A DNA stretch of 64,000 nucleotides from Dioscorea cayenensis subsp. rotundata (GCF_009730915.1 NC_052494.1:372001-436000); one strand, 5' to 3'. Positions 35,454-47,816 are shown, counted from the first letter of the stretch. Program-made: numbers and translations. Notes: generated from the letters alone by a model not told the origin.

Positions 35454-37649
35454 TCATCGCCTCAAGACGGCACCAGTAGCACGGTAGTCATTCATTTCAT
35501 TCAAATGCTGATGAAGTTTCTCCACCTAAAATCAATCAGCCAGATGTGTATCATTCCACAAAACATAAGCATACAATTTGTAATATATCGGTACAAAATA
35601 TTCTTTATAATAGTAATAGGTATAGTATTATAACAACAACAAAATTGCAGTGCAAAATCAAGGAAAACTTATCACTAATACAATGGAGATATCTGCAGTT
35701 TGTGTGTGGTTGTGTAAATTACCTTGGCAGCAACATGGATGAAGAAATCATGCACATTTGACATAATGCGTGGTATTGATTGTAACGATGACACGCTTGA
35801 GCTTGAAAATTCACTGGTTGGCTGAACAAGTTGTTCCAGTTCTACAATCTGCTGACTAATTTTAGTGAGATATTGATCAAACCTGGCCAGTGTTTTCAGC
35901 ATGAATGAAGACGGTCTCGCAATCATGAAGGGGAAACCAGAAGCTGCGGGGAAAGGCATGGATGGCTGATCGGCAGCACTATAAATTCCGGCCAACCCAG
36001 CCATCTGGGTTGAAGTATGTACACTTGAAGCTCTGATGGAACTGGGCAAATGGAATTTATTTCTAAGCTCTGTATACGAACGGACAGCATCATCTGTGGC
36101 CCGCAGAATTTTCATAGAAACATCCCTGAGTTCTTCCGCAAGAATATGTTCCTTTTGGTGAGCAATACACAGCCCTCTGATTTGCTGACAAACAGAAACA
36201 AAACTTGATCACATTGTAAACCATAAAGATGCAACAGTAATCATCTGAGTTCCTGGCAAACAAACAGGACATCTATTTAACATTTGAAACCACTAAAATG
36301 CAATATATATTGCAACATTTATTGGAGGTTCAGATGCATGTAATAGGAGGAAATTTTCTATACCAAAGACCATTTTAAATTTATTTTTGATGCAAATATA
36401 AATGGGGATGTATTCTAAAACAGAAAGGAAAAAAAAGAGTGTTGTTAGAATGATAGAACAGGAATAGGGCTGAAATATTGTGGCCTAAAAAGATGACATT
36501 CATGCACATATACCATGAGAAACTCGTGGTTCAGAAAAAATTCCCAAACAAAACATGCATTCATATACAAATATAAAGCACTCAACTTTAAGAATGTGCA
36601 AGATAAAACATTGGTAACAATATCAAGAGAACCTCATGCACTCAAAGCATTCCGAACAATTAAAAACCAAAAGAATTCAATGATAAGGTAAGGTTATTCT
36701 TATGCCAAACCTGGTTGAAGTAACGAGCATCATCCTCAAAGCAACGGCCTGAACCCAATGAATCATAAAGACAGCTGAATTCATCTAAGCTTCGACTTTC
36801 ATCCTTGTATTCCCTAATTCGTTTCCTGAGTTGCATTTTCAATCAGTGTTCATCTGAACATATATGATATTCACTGAAAATAAATGTCAGCACTTTCATA
36901 CAACTTTCTAATATTCACATATTTATTGAATGAATACCCACAACACAAGACACTAAAAAGAAAAGAAAAGTAAAAAGGAGATAGATAGTTTCATAGAATA
37001 ATCTTAAAAAGAGAACCCCATGAATTTTTCTCCATAAAAAGAACACATTTTTAATGCAACAAATCAATGCATGCCCAATTTTAGGCTAACAATACCATGA
37101 ATTTGAGTTCGCAAAACAGAAGAACAAGAAGGCATTCAAAAATCTCATTTTTTTTTTCTTTTCAATTCATCTGCTTTCCTTCAATTCAACACAAACCCTA
37201 GCAAGAAAGATTTCAAGAACCAAAAGAAACATTTATAGAACCAAATTCTCAGCAAACCCTAGCCAAAAAGAAAATGATTCAAAAATAAAAAAGAAACAAT
37301 CAATAAGGAAAAGCAAACCCTACTGGATCTCAAGCACCAGCTGCTGCGATATCGGATGGAGCTTCTCGAACTTTGTTTGATATTCCGCCGGAGATCCGTC
37401 CAACTTATAGAGATATTTCGGCTCGATCACCACCTGCCGCTGCGGCCGCTGCTTATTCTCCTTCTGCTGCTTCTTATCTGAGGTCCTAGAGCTCTCCTCC
37501 ATTGGCACTGAGGTCCCAGAGCTCTCCTCCATTGGCACATCGCCTCCATGAGCCCCCCGATTCTCCGGCGGCGCAGCGCCGGAGCCATGGCCCGACGTCG
37601 TCGGAGAAGAAGCAAAAGTAACCCTGCGTTTTCTACGAGCTTGTTGCAT
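35454..37649 (-). CDS. NUP58: Nuclear pore complex protein NUP58-like
   Basis: Four exons on the minus strand, 37649-37324, 36825-36711, 36184-35723 and 35525-35454, join in frame into 324 aa. NUP58 forms the central-channel NUP62-NUP54-NUP58 coiled-coil complex. Seen here: a basic N-terminus (MQQARRKRRVTF) and a duplicated ten-residue unit (VPMEESSGTS then VPMEESSRTS). The conserved segment EPKYLYKLDGSPAEYQTKFE is followed by helical coiled-coil stretches (KRIREYKDESRSLDEF; QYLTKISQQIVELEQLV) and a C-terminal VEKLHQHLNEMNDYR. There are no FG dipeptide repeats, unlike animal NUP58, so an additional FG region is either absent or not in this model. Intron 1 is 498 bp; the first donor is GT in ATCCA/GTAGGG. 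The start is the first in-frame ATG. It converges on NUP58-like copy B. Confidence 0.8.
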
Positions 37650-37843
37650 TTTTGCAATAGAACCCTCAATTTAGTTCGAAATTCTTGGAAGAGTTAATTG
37701 ACTTTAATACCCTTCGGTAATGGAAATTGACGATAGAGTCCCTTGTTTCTTGGTTGGGGGTTTTGGTCTTTTCATGGGGGTTTTATTTATTTTAAGGAAG
37801 TGTTTTTTTTTTGTCCTTGGTTGAAATACCATCTCATAAGCTA

Positions 37844-38131
37844 GGTTTAATTGCTGTGATGTCAGTATAATTGTGTACTTTCTGTCTTTTTAGTCCTTCT
37901 AATATTTTGAGATACAATTAAATTTTTATATTTAGTTGAGTGGGTCGTTCTAGTCTACGGTAATATTTTTAGATACAATCAAGTCCTTGCAATTTACACT
38001 TGCCCATTTACACTGCAGACTAGAATGATCCAATTCAACTAAATATGAGGATTTAAGTATACCTAAAAATATTGTAAGGACTAAAAAGACAGAAAATATA
38101 TAATTACAGGGACATGTACAACAATTAAATC
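37844..38131. mobile_element. Mutator-type foldback MITE with 9-bp target-site duplication
   Basis: The perfect direct repeat CATAAGCTA lies at 37835-37843 and 38132-38140. Between them two long arms are complementary: the left contains TTTCTGTCTTTTTAGTCCTT and the reverse complement of the right contains the same 20 bases. Further matches are AATATTTT, ATATTTAGTTGA and TTCTAGTCT. A 9-bp duplication with long inverted repeats is the Mutator-superfamily signature. Confidence 0.82.
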
Positions 38132-38423
38132 CATAAGCTACTTTAATTTTGTTTTACTTACTAATAATTTTAGATTTTTAATTTGGGTTGAGTTATGTAA
38201 TAACTTTTTTATCATATTTTTAATGTATTATTAAATATTTTTACTATCTTTTGTTTTTAATTATAGATAGTTTCGATTTTCTATACATTTCTTGTGGCAC
38301 TGAGGCATGCCCAAGGTTGTCAGACCCGGCCTGGACAATGACCCGGCTAAGCCTAGGGGTCAGGGGTCAATGTGTTACTTTTTATCTCCTATGCAACAAT
38401 TTAAGAAAGAAGTTCTATACAAT

Positions 38424-38972
38424 TAGGACTGTAAACGAGCCAAGCTGAGCCGAGCTTTGCCTTGTTCAAGCTTGGCTCGTTACTATTTAATCGAGCTTGA
38501 ACTCGAGCCGAGCTTTCTTCGAGCTTCATTTTTTATGTTCAAACTTGGCTCGTTACTATTTTAACCGAGCTCGAGCTCTAATCGAGCTTCTTTCGAGCTT
38601 CATGCTCGAGCTCAACTTTTTAAGAAAATTCGAAGCTTAGACTTAGCTAGCTAACTTGATTAAGGCTTGACTATTTTTTTTATATTTTATTTTTTTATTT
38701 AGTAAACTTATTTAATGAATCATTATCAAGTGTGACTCAACTCTATTTGAGTTTGATTATATTAATGATTGTTACAAATAAAATTGTAAATGATACTATA
38801 AACGAGCTTTTAATTATACAATAAACGAGTTCTTCACAAGATTTAATGAGCCGAGTTTGGTGGTGTTCAAGCTTGACTCGTTTATCTTATGAGCTCATTT
38901 AACTTAATGAACTAGTTGACCTGAGCTTTTAATGAGCTTAGCCTTCGAATAGTAGTTTATAGCCCTATATGT
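38424..38972. mobile_element. CGAGCTTG-rich foldback element, copy 1
   Basis: The left end is TAGGACTGTAAACGAGCCAAG and the right end, reverse-complemented, is TAGGGCTATAAACTACTATTC. The interior is built from repeated GAGCTTG, GCTCGTT, CGAGCC and TCAAGCTTGG words in both orientations around an AT-rich centre. No coding. Plant elements with TAGGGGTGTAAACGAGCC ends are widespread. Confidence 0.65.
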
Positions 38973-39069
38973 GTAACTCAAATTGACAACAATGACATAG
39001 TCACATATACACCTTAATATTCATATACATATACATATATATAATGTAATATATATATATATATATATA

Positions 39070-39306
39070 TAAAACGAGCTCACAATCGAGTTTATAAACG
39101 AGTTTGTTCATGAGTTTGGTCACGAGCTGTGTTAGCGAGCCAAAACGAGCCGAGCTTTTGGCTGCTCAAGCTTGGCTCGTTTATTAATCGAGCTTGAAAA
39201 TGATGTTCAAGCTTGGCTCGTTTACAATATGAGCTAAACACGAACGAGCTTTTATCGAGCCGAACACCGAGCTACTCACGAACGACTCTGCTCAAATACA
39301 CCCCTA
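39070..39306. mobile_element. CGAGCTTG-rich foldback element, copy 2 (one arm)
   Basis: It begins at ACGAGCTCACAATCGAG after a (TA)n tract and ends GCTCAAATACACCCCTA, whose reverse complement TAGGGGTGTATTTGAGC is the canonical end of the family. Only one end is recognisable, so it is truncated. Confidence 0.55.
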
Positions 39307-40012
39307 TATACAACACATAATCTATCACAAAAATCTTTTGAATTATTACATAACATATTTGGACTATAGCATACATATTTTAAACAGCTACATATAAAAT
39401 TTGTACTATTTTATAGTAAATGTGGACTATTATATAAAAGATTTAACCTACTGCTTATAAACCTTAAGTTGCTATGTATAACTCTTGGATGATTGATTAG
39501 GACTTTGAAAATGTTAGTCTGGTTGCAAATTTTTTAATACATAAATAATATGATTTTCACAAGCATTAATTTTTAGAAAAGTTTTTTCTTTTTTTTATTG
39601 CATAAAAGAAGTAAATTAACAAAAATATAGAAATCTATCTTTCTCTTTAAATGAATCACACTTTCTCTTTAAATTAACAAAAATACATAAATCACATGTT
39701 TTTATTTGACACAAATAAAAAAGGAAAAAGAAAAATGACAAACACAATATTTCATGTGAAAACCAAAAAGCCTTGGAACAAATCAATTAAATGTTTCACA
39801 ATCTCAATATCAAAAACAATCAATTTTCATGTATTCCATGCTATCGTTGGACACTTCCGCTTGGATACTATATTATGAACAAATAAAATTTTTTTCTCTT
39901 CAAATGAATTAAGATAAAAAAAATTATATAGAAATCAAAGTATTATATAGAGAATAACATTAATATGTTTTTCATTGATACACATTGCAAGAACATCAAG
40001 TATTCAAATTCT

Positions 40013-40044
<32 letters not shown>

Positions 40045-40102
40045 GAGATAAAAAGATGATTGTCCCCGGTTAATATCACACTAAAGAGATAAAAAGAGAT
40101 AA

Positions 40103-40157
<55 letters not shown>

Positions 40158-41384
40158 GACATAATTATGAATAAAACTTTATCTTTTTAGTTTTTTCTAA
40201 TAGTGTTATCTAATAATAATAATATAATAGTTTTATTGATAATTATCTAATTATGTCATTTATTTTACATTTTTTAAATATTTATAAATTTAATATATTA
40301 ATATATAATTATCGAACTTCGGGTCATTTATTTATTTATTTATTTGTTTATTAGTTGATTTTGTTAAAATAGATAAAAAATTTAATTCCCTAATTCTTTT
40401 ATCTCAATTGAGTTTTTATTTTGTTTTATATTTTCTTATATTTTTTATTTAATTAGAATACTTTATTTTTATATTTTTTATAATAAAATTACACTCATTT
40501 ATTGTTTTATTTTTTTAATAAATTAAATTTTTAGAAAGCATTTACATAACACATTTATAGATTTTATTTTTAAATGTTAATTTTGGTTGATATGTTTATG
40601 ATATATATATATATATATTGTAATTCTATTTATTGATTATAAATTATAAATTAATATTAATAAATATACACGATTTTTGTGGTTTCTAATGAAAAAATAA
40701 TAATAAATTATTAAATATTGTAAAAAAAATTTAAACATTATAATCCGATTGACCTGGCCGGGTCAACCGGTTCCCGATTGAATCGCCCGGGTCACCGGAT
40801 TTTTTAATACTTGGTTCAATGGGGTATACTCGGGCCGGCCACATGGCCAGCTCCTGATTTTTACAGTTGAACCGGTTGGGCCGATCCGGGTCTGATAATC
40901 TTGGGCAGGCCCATGTATTTACAGAGTTGTCCAATATATTTCAAAATCAAGTTTAATAGTGTGATAATAAAAAAATGATTCTAAATAATTCTTATTATTT
41001 GAAAGCTCTGTTTATCTTTTTTGTGTAGCTCTCGTACTTTGTACAAACTTTACTCCTGTTACATCCTAATTTTATTATCAATATTTAATCACAATTTTTT
41101 GTCTATAACCATCTTTATATCTGTTCTTATTTATTTAATTTAATATATTTTAGATGACTAGTTCATTTTTCTTTAACAAAAATAAAGATATATTTAAAAA
41201 TAAAAAATTTCTCACAATGAAAAATTAAGCTTTACGAACGATATTTTTAAAACAAAAATAAATTAATTAATAAATACTAGAGTTCTATTGCATAATGTCA
41301 ATTATCCAAACAAATTTTCAAATAGAATAAAATCAAATCAAATAAACTATGAGGCGGAACGAGATTACCATTGTGACTTGTAAG

Positions 41385-41655
41385 TGGTAATTTGATATAA
41401 TCATATTGTTTGGTTGTAAACTCTTATTACCGGTAATAATTCATTACTGTATTTGGTTCATGGTAATCAATTTAATAAAATATAAAAAAGTTATGAGATT
41501 ACCACGGTAATTCAAGATAGATACTAAATTTGGTGATAATAAAATTACTAATTTTTTTTAGTAATATTTTTATGTCGGTAATGTGATATTACCATCAGAT
41601 TACCATAATGCAATGTCAAATATGGTAATATTTTCAGATTACCGCACCTAACAAA
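41385..41655. mobile_element. GGTAAT/ATTACC-rich inverted-repeat MITE
   Basis: The segment contains GTAAT and ATTAC words in alternating orientation (ATTACCGGTAAT, GGTAATC, GATTACCACGGTAATTC, GGTAATGTGATATTACC, CAGATTACCG) and can fold on itself. It lies ~140 bp upstream of the LINS-like start codon. Exact ends and target-site duplication are not resolved. Confidence 0.45.
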
Positions 41656-41795
41656 TAGTAATTTTTCTACATTACAAAAGTTCACGGAGAACATATTGCT
41701 TGTGAATTCTAAGTTTTCAGGGGTTTTTAATGAAAAAACAAAGATCACGAGGTTATATTGTAAAAACCTCACTGTCGTCCCTGCAGAGCAAATCC

Positions 41796-41864
41796 ATGGC
41801 TGCGAATTGCTCTCATTCGCACCTTTGCCTTCTCTTTGATTCCTCTCTCCTTCCCTTCATCGTT

Positions 41865-41933
<69 letters not shown>

Positions 41934-44900
41934 GATGATGATGATGATGATCTCTATTTCATTGTCTTGCCCTTCTTTTTCTTGTTTGCAGGGATCCAAG
42001 AAGTCATATGGAAGCATCACAAAGGAAGCAGAGAAGGAGTTGCTATTGTCTCTCTCCAAGGTCTTTCAACCACTAAAACTTTTATCTTTGATTCCTTTCT
42101 CACCTCTTTGTGAATTGTGTCTCTTGGTGTTGCATCATTGTGGTTTGATTTTTGTTTCATTGATAATAGGTTTTCAGGGAAATTCAGAAATTGGAAGAGG
42201 AATCTGACTCTGATTCTGATCAAGTATGTCTCTTTGAACTTCTTGTTTGATTACTTCTTTGTTAAGCATTGAAATTAAGCAGAATGTTTAATTGATAGGA
42301 TTGTGGAGGCTTTTTTGTTGTTTGTAGGTTGCTAATCATGTGAATGTTAAGTAGAAGATTTATTGCATGAAAACTTTATAAAGTTTTCATTTTTAATTTG
42401 TGCACATTACATATTAGTGCCATGGTTGTTCCATGTTTTGTTTAGGAGAAATTAATCAACAAAACAGAAGGTTTTTTTCTCTCTCTTCTCTTGCCTTTTG
42501 TTATGCTTCTTCAATTTTGAAGGTCTTATGTTGCATTGCTAATAAATTTGTTTGGATTAGACAAACATTAGTGGTAACAAATGTGGTTGGATTCCTCAGC
42601 CATGGGGATTTTTACACCTTGTATCATCTTCTTTTAATACAATCGTTAAATTAAGGTTTTGTTATTATGCAAATTATGTTTAGTTTTGGATCACTCCAAT
42701 TCAAATCCAATGGCCGAAGAGTTAAATGAAAAACATGTTCATCAATTGTGTGCACTTTATTGTTATAGCTATTTCCTTTTTATCTGTCAAAAACCCATAT
42801 TTTTTTTATCTGTCATTTTTAAACATCAGGAAACATTTATTATTTTTTTTTCCAAAATTACCCTAACACTCTATTCAATTCTTTTCTTGAAATTTAATAT
42901 GAGAGAGAAATTTGAAGATATAAATTAGGGGTAATTTTGGGAAGATAACTAATTTTTTATTAAATTATGTGAAATAATCAACTTTCTTGGTATGTGAGAT
43001 TCGGTTATTCATGACTGATAAAAAGAAACGGAAGGAGTATTTCGCCGGTTTATTCAATCCTTTATGAACCATTATTTTCCTTGTTGGAATATGCAGGACA
43101 GTGTGGTGAGTCCAATTTTCAGTCACAGGACCTCTCTTACCTCAGAAAAACCTTCAGAAAACAGCCACGATTGCTTGGCTAATGTGGTTTCTTTGTCAGT
43201 AAGTTTTTTTAAAACTAGAGTTTCACAACTATATTGTGAAAAAAATTGTGCTTGTGTGATTTGTTTTGAATGTACCACATGGTGGTCCGTCAGAAGTCTA
43301 GCATACTTGTTATTTTTCTACATATTAATTTTATTTGTTCTTGTTGTTTTGATACACAGTGAAAATGATTGAAATGTTAGAAACTTTTTTGGTAGAAGAG
43401 CAGGATACATCTTCTTTCATATGCCATACCAGCTAAGGCAATTATTTGATTATTTTTTTTTATTGACAACAGAGTACTTCAACTGTTAAAGAATGTAGCA
43501 TTGTGATCCATCTTGAAATGGACCAGATCATGATTTTCTTTTGGCTTTCTCGTATTGATCGCAAATGCTCATCTTAATGACTTTGTAACCATTCCGACAC
43601 ATACTAGCACATGTGGCTCAAAAAAATCTCCTCTTTACATTGATTGTTGACATAATATTTTCTTACTATGGGTGTCTTTAAGGGTTCCAGGCTGGATTTT
43701 GTATCTCCTATATCTGGATCTCATGCAAACACTGCTTTTATACAGTTTTGTGATACATTTACACAACACAGCAAGCATGTAACATATAAACTAGATTTTA
43801 ATTTTTGCAGGTGGCTTTCTTAACTTTTGACAATCAATTTGTTCAACATGTGGCCGGAAACATACTTGTAGTCATCTCCACGTATCTTTCTCAATTTGTA
43901 TGTACCTAGGAAAACCAATATTTTTTCATGTGTTTCGGTTCTTCTTTACATCTGTTTGACATGGGAGTTATTCTACGCTAGGAATCTAAATCTAAATGGC
44001 TGCAGTATCTTTGTATGTTATGGCTTAGTGTTCAAGCGGCCATGCCAAGCATCTTTTTGCACACATCAATTTCAGAAGTTGGATCTGTTGCTCTTACTGA
44101 TGATTTTATCCAGACCTATTTTCTAGCAACCGATGAATTGCCTGCTACACTAGATTTAGATCTTGATATCAGAAGTTTCATTACTCTTTCACAGTCAAGA
44201 TTACTAGGTGCTACTTGGGTTACAGTTGGAAGTCTTTTTCAAGTCTTACAGAAGATCCTGAAAAGTTTGAAACAAGACCATGATGATCTACATGAACTGT
44301 ATGTGCATATTGCTGTCTCTGCTCTTTTAAAAATGCCCTGGGACTTGTTGGGTGGGATTCATGCAAGAGACCCAGTCACAAAAGAAGTGTGCTCTTGCAA
44401 AGATAATGTACTCAATATAAAGAATAGTTGTGCATATTCAAAAGATATTGTTTTAGGATCTCTATTTCAACTCATGTGCTCTCTGGTTGGGCAAAATAAT
44501 TCAGATGAAATTGAGGATGGCTTATTAAAAGATATCACTATATACTCCAAAGTCACCAACCTGGTTCCTAAGCTCCTTTCATTTTGTTTCTCAGAGCATC
44601 TAAGGTGTGCCAACAATTGTTTGTCTCAGTACTTGCGACACAAAGCTTTGGTGAGTGTTAATTTCACTTCTTGGATTTGTTTTATGAAAGATAGTGTCAC
44701 ATTAAATCTTTATATTATGATTTCAATGTGCCCATCATCAAGCACACACAAATTGAAGATGCAAGCATGCATGGTAAACATGAATAGTCATTCTATCAAA
44801 TGAAAATAGGGATATTCCTATTTTCCTTTCCTTCCCAAAATTATGGGTGAACTTATATCCAACTTAGCAGTCAAGCTTTTGTTGTTTCTGCAGATGCTAA

Positions 44901-47475
44901 TGATCAGGCTTAGTTTTCATATCCACTGGCAAAGGAATCATGCTCTTTTATGGATTGAACTTCTCAAAAAATATTTTGAAAATCTCACTTACAAGTCCAT
45001 CTTAGAATACGATATTGGTCGTGAAAATTGTCTGGAAGGATCCCCATTCTTGCCTGGTATCACTGATGGAGAAAATTTCGATAATTTATGCACCAGACAT
45101 TTGCAGAGGCAGGCTATTTTTCTTCTTTTCAAATGTTTCTTCACTGTAGCCTGCATCAATGAAGAAAGTGCTGAGAAATGTTCGTGTTCAATCAAAGCTC
45201 TTTCCATCACTTGCAAGCTGCAAGTCTGTTGTGACCAGTGCTGCCTTCTGGGTTTATCAGAGCTTTCTGAGTGGCTTCAAAAGTGTGTGTTCTTGGGAAA
45301 ATTCAAGGACCATGATAATTACTCAACATCATGCTGCACCTTTGCATTATCCTTTTTACAACTGTTTATTGAGGAAGTATGGTCTTTTCCGCATTTGTGC
45401 TAAAACATTATTTCTTTACCTATCAACTATATATTTAACTTTTTGTTGTTAAGATTATGTCTCATTTTTATTCTTCTCTGAAACAATTCATGCAATCTTT
45501 TATCTGCCATTACTGAACCTGTTTGCTTATGGACTTGTAATTAGGTTTTGATGGCTACTTGTTTGATATGTTTTATTAGTTTTAGGCTTTCATTTTCTTC
45601 ATTCCTGCTGGATGATATGAGGGTGGTAGTAGCTTTTTCAATATTTATTTAATGTAGATATATTAATTGCTTTGCTCCCTATAATTTTTTTTATGTTTTG
45701 CTTTCAGCAGTTAAGATTCTTTTCTTAAAGTTTCTGCTTAATTTCAAATTTGTAGAGATGTACATATGACTGTTGAGATTGACTGTTCTTAGAAAGATTT
45801 ATGCCTGATCCCTCGTTAGCTTGTCAAGAAACAAGATTGATCAGAAATTTAGAGTTCACAACAAGAATTATTGTTTCACTTAGGAGATAATTACTGTTTT
45901 GATCTCTGACAGTGATCAATTTATTTAAAATGGTCACAATGTTCAAATTGTTGCAGGCTCAAAACTATTCTTATCTACATAGTCATTGTAACTCTTTTGT
46001 TCTACTTCAAATGTTTTGCCATCTTCAGTCTTTGGATTGTCATAAGAGTTCCATGAAAGATTTCCATTATATCTTCATATTATCGCTGATGTTCTATTTT
46101 ATCGATCGCTTTGAAATGACAGGATGATATGCTATTTGAAATGCTACTGCAGCTATCGGATGCTAAGTTCATTTCCTTGCAAAAGTGAGATACCAGTTTT
46201 TATAACCTCAATTTTAATTTTACTACAACTTAGGTCTTATGGTTTTTTTTCGAAAAGCTGGCAGTCAGAACAATGTAGAACATAGATCATTTGAGGAGAA
46301 GAATGGAAACATCATCTTCCACATTTCCAGGATCTTCGACCCCATTGGCATTTTTCATATATTTCTTCAATTGGTTAGTAAGCTTATTTCTTTTATTTTA
46401 ATTATTATAGACAATGTCTCTGGCATTTTAGATGATGGATGCATATTTTGGTCATCGTATTATGTATTTATGTTGGTAATAACCACTCGAGAAGAGTTGA
46501 GCCGAATCTGTTTAGCTACTGGTCTATTCATGCACTTCCCCTTTTCCTTAGATTGGTAGTAGTTAGTAAATTTTGCCGATTTAACTTATCTATTCAGTGC
46601 TTTTTACATACTGTTCTTTTTGTTTCTGCAGTTACACTATGACCACTTGATCATCATCGATTATCTTATTTCAAAAGATATAGGGGTCCATTGCTTGCAA
46701 TATCTACTAAGGTATTACTCCGACTTAAGAAAGAATACTTTATTAGTTAGCATATCAATGAGTTTATCATTGTAACAATGAACTGCACATGGAATGAATT
46801 GTTAATTACTAGCACAAGCTGCTCTTTAGAATCTCATTCAGAAATAACTGTTATAACATGCTTGATAATGAAACGATGAAACAACCGACACTTTATTATG
46901 TAACAACCTATGTGAACTCTATGACAATTGAATCTATTGTCATTGCTTTGACATCTTAAATAAGTTTTACTTCAGTTCTGTAAATCTGACACATATTTCA
47001 TTGTTGTTAAATTTTTTGAATCTGGTGTCCTAATTAAGGTATTTTTCAGGAGCTTGCACAAGATTTGCAAATCATGGCATCACTTTGCGAAATACTCGAT
47101 ATGTGAAAGCGAGATCGATCAGCAATACAAAAAGAGGAAAATATTCATGGACAATTCATCTAATATGATCGACGGACAAAATGCAAGAAAGCAAGAAAAC
47201 AGAGGTTCACATGAGAAAAATAGATCACATACTTTTAAAAATGCCAAAGAATGTTTGCTTTCTGTGAAAAGATCAGTGGAGGAACTTCATCAGAAAAACT
47301 TGTTCCCTTACAACCCAATGCCTCTTATCAAAAGGTAACAACATAATCCAATACTCAAATTTGGTTCTTATGAAATTATTTCATCAATGTCTCAAGTGCC
47401 CTAAGTTATATATGTGAAAATTGCTTTCTATGCAGTTTCACAATATTTCAGAAGCTATGTGAAGAGGAACAATAA
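41796..47475 (+). CDS. Lines homolog (LINS1-like) protein
   Basis: Twelve exons join into about 701 aa: 41796-41861, 41992-42060, 42170-42223, 43097-43198, 43811-43897, 43982-44650, 44894-45376, 46123-46184, 46265-46373, 46632-46711, 47050-47334 and 47436-47475. The C-terminal part carries the Lines signature: RIFDPIGIFHIFLQL, then LHYDHLIIIDYLISKDIGVH and LQYLLRSLHKICKSW, followed by a basic, Ser-rich tail. The middle (exons 6-7) is helical and Leu/Cys-rich, ARM/HEAT-like. In Drosophila, lines acts in segment-polarity and Wnt signalling; the plant role is unknown. Exon 1 is the least certain: it ends at an unusual GTTAGC donor just before a (CT)n tract. The exon 9 acceptor (CTGGCAG at 46264) was chosen because the upstream AG at 46232 would put in a stop. 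Confidence 0.82.
41867..41951. repeat. (CT)n-(GAT)n compound microsatellite in LINS-like intron 1
   Basis: About 32 CT units (41867-41930) run directly into seven GAT units (41931-41951). On the coding side it lies between the exon 1 donor and the exon 2 acceptor, so length variation should not affect the protein if that intron is correct. Confidence 0.9.
42765..43040. mobile_element. Stowaway-like MITE in LINS-like intron 3
   Basis: The right end GAAACGGAAGGAGTA is the reverse complement of TACTCCTTCCGTTTC. The left end TAGCTATTTCCTTTTTATCTGTC and the reverse complement of the right end (..TTTCTTTTTATCAGTC) pair over ~20 bp. Size (~275 bp), AT-richness and terminal TA fit Stowaway elements. 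It sits within the 873-bp intron between exons 3 and 4. Confidence 0.6.
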
Positions 47476-47816
47476 ATAAGCTGCAGATAACCAACCTGCA
47501 ATATCTGAGTTCATTTGAAGAATGTTTCCATGATTCCATTGTTCACAAGCCAAATTACTGATAGACAATGTACTCATATTCAATGATGAATAAAACTTCA
47601 CAATTTTCACAAGGATTAACAAGATCCAGAAACCAACATTATTCCTGAAATCAATTTCAAGTGCAAATGCTGAGAAAAAGCAAGGTTTTATTTACAGTAC
47701 AACTCATCAGTGGTGTTCGATATTTACACCGGCAAGAGATTGATCCTTTTTTTTTCTTGCATATTATACAATCTATATTCATATTATAAACTTGATAAAT
47801 GAATGATAAAACACTG
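47476..47816. other. Convergent 3' ends of the LINS-like and TIN1-like genes
   Basis: Only 341 bp separate the two stop codons, so the two 3' UTRs probably abut or overlap. AATAAA-like signals occur on the plus strand (AATAAATAAG at the stop, GAATAAAAC near 47588). No other feature is seen. Confidence 0.5.

Larger units (their letters stand above)
38300..40920. mobile_element. 2.6-kb inverted-repeat element with GACCCGG-rich ends, containing nested insertions
   Basis: The left end reads ATGCCCAAGGTTGTCAGACCCGG. The reverse complement of the right end reads CTGCCCAAGATTATCAGACCCGG. Both are followed by GACCCGGC/ACCGGTT-type words. The right arm (about 40740-40920) is better preserved than the left, which is cut off after about 75 bp by the element at 38424. 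The interior is AT-rich with (AAT)n arrays at about 40014-40042 and 40105-40155. It could be one element or two independent solo ends of the same family. Confidence 0.5.

Noticed and set aside
41730-42207. Open frames with long Ser-Leu or Arg-Glu runs near the LINS-like start
   Set aside because: They are translations of the (CT)n tract; the true frame leaves at the exon 1 donor.
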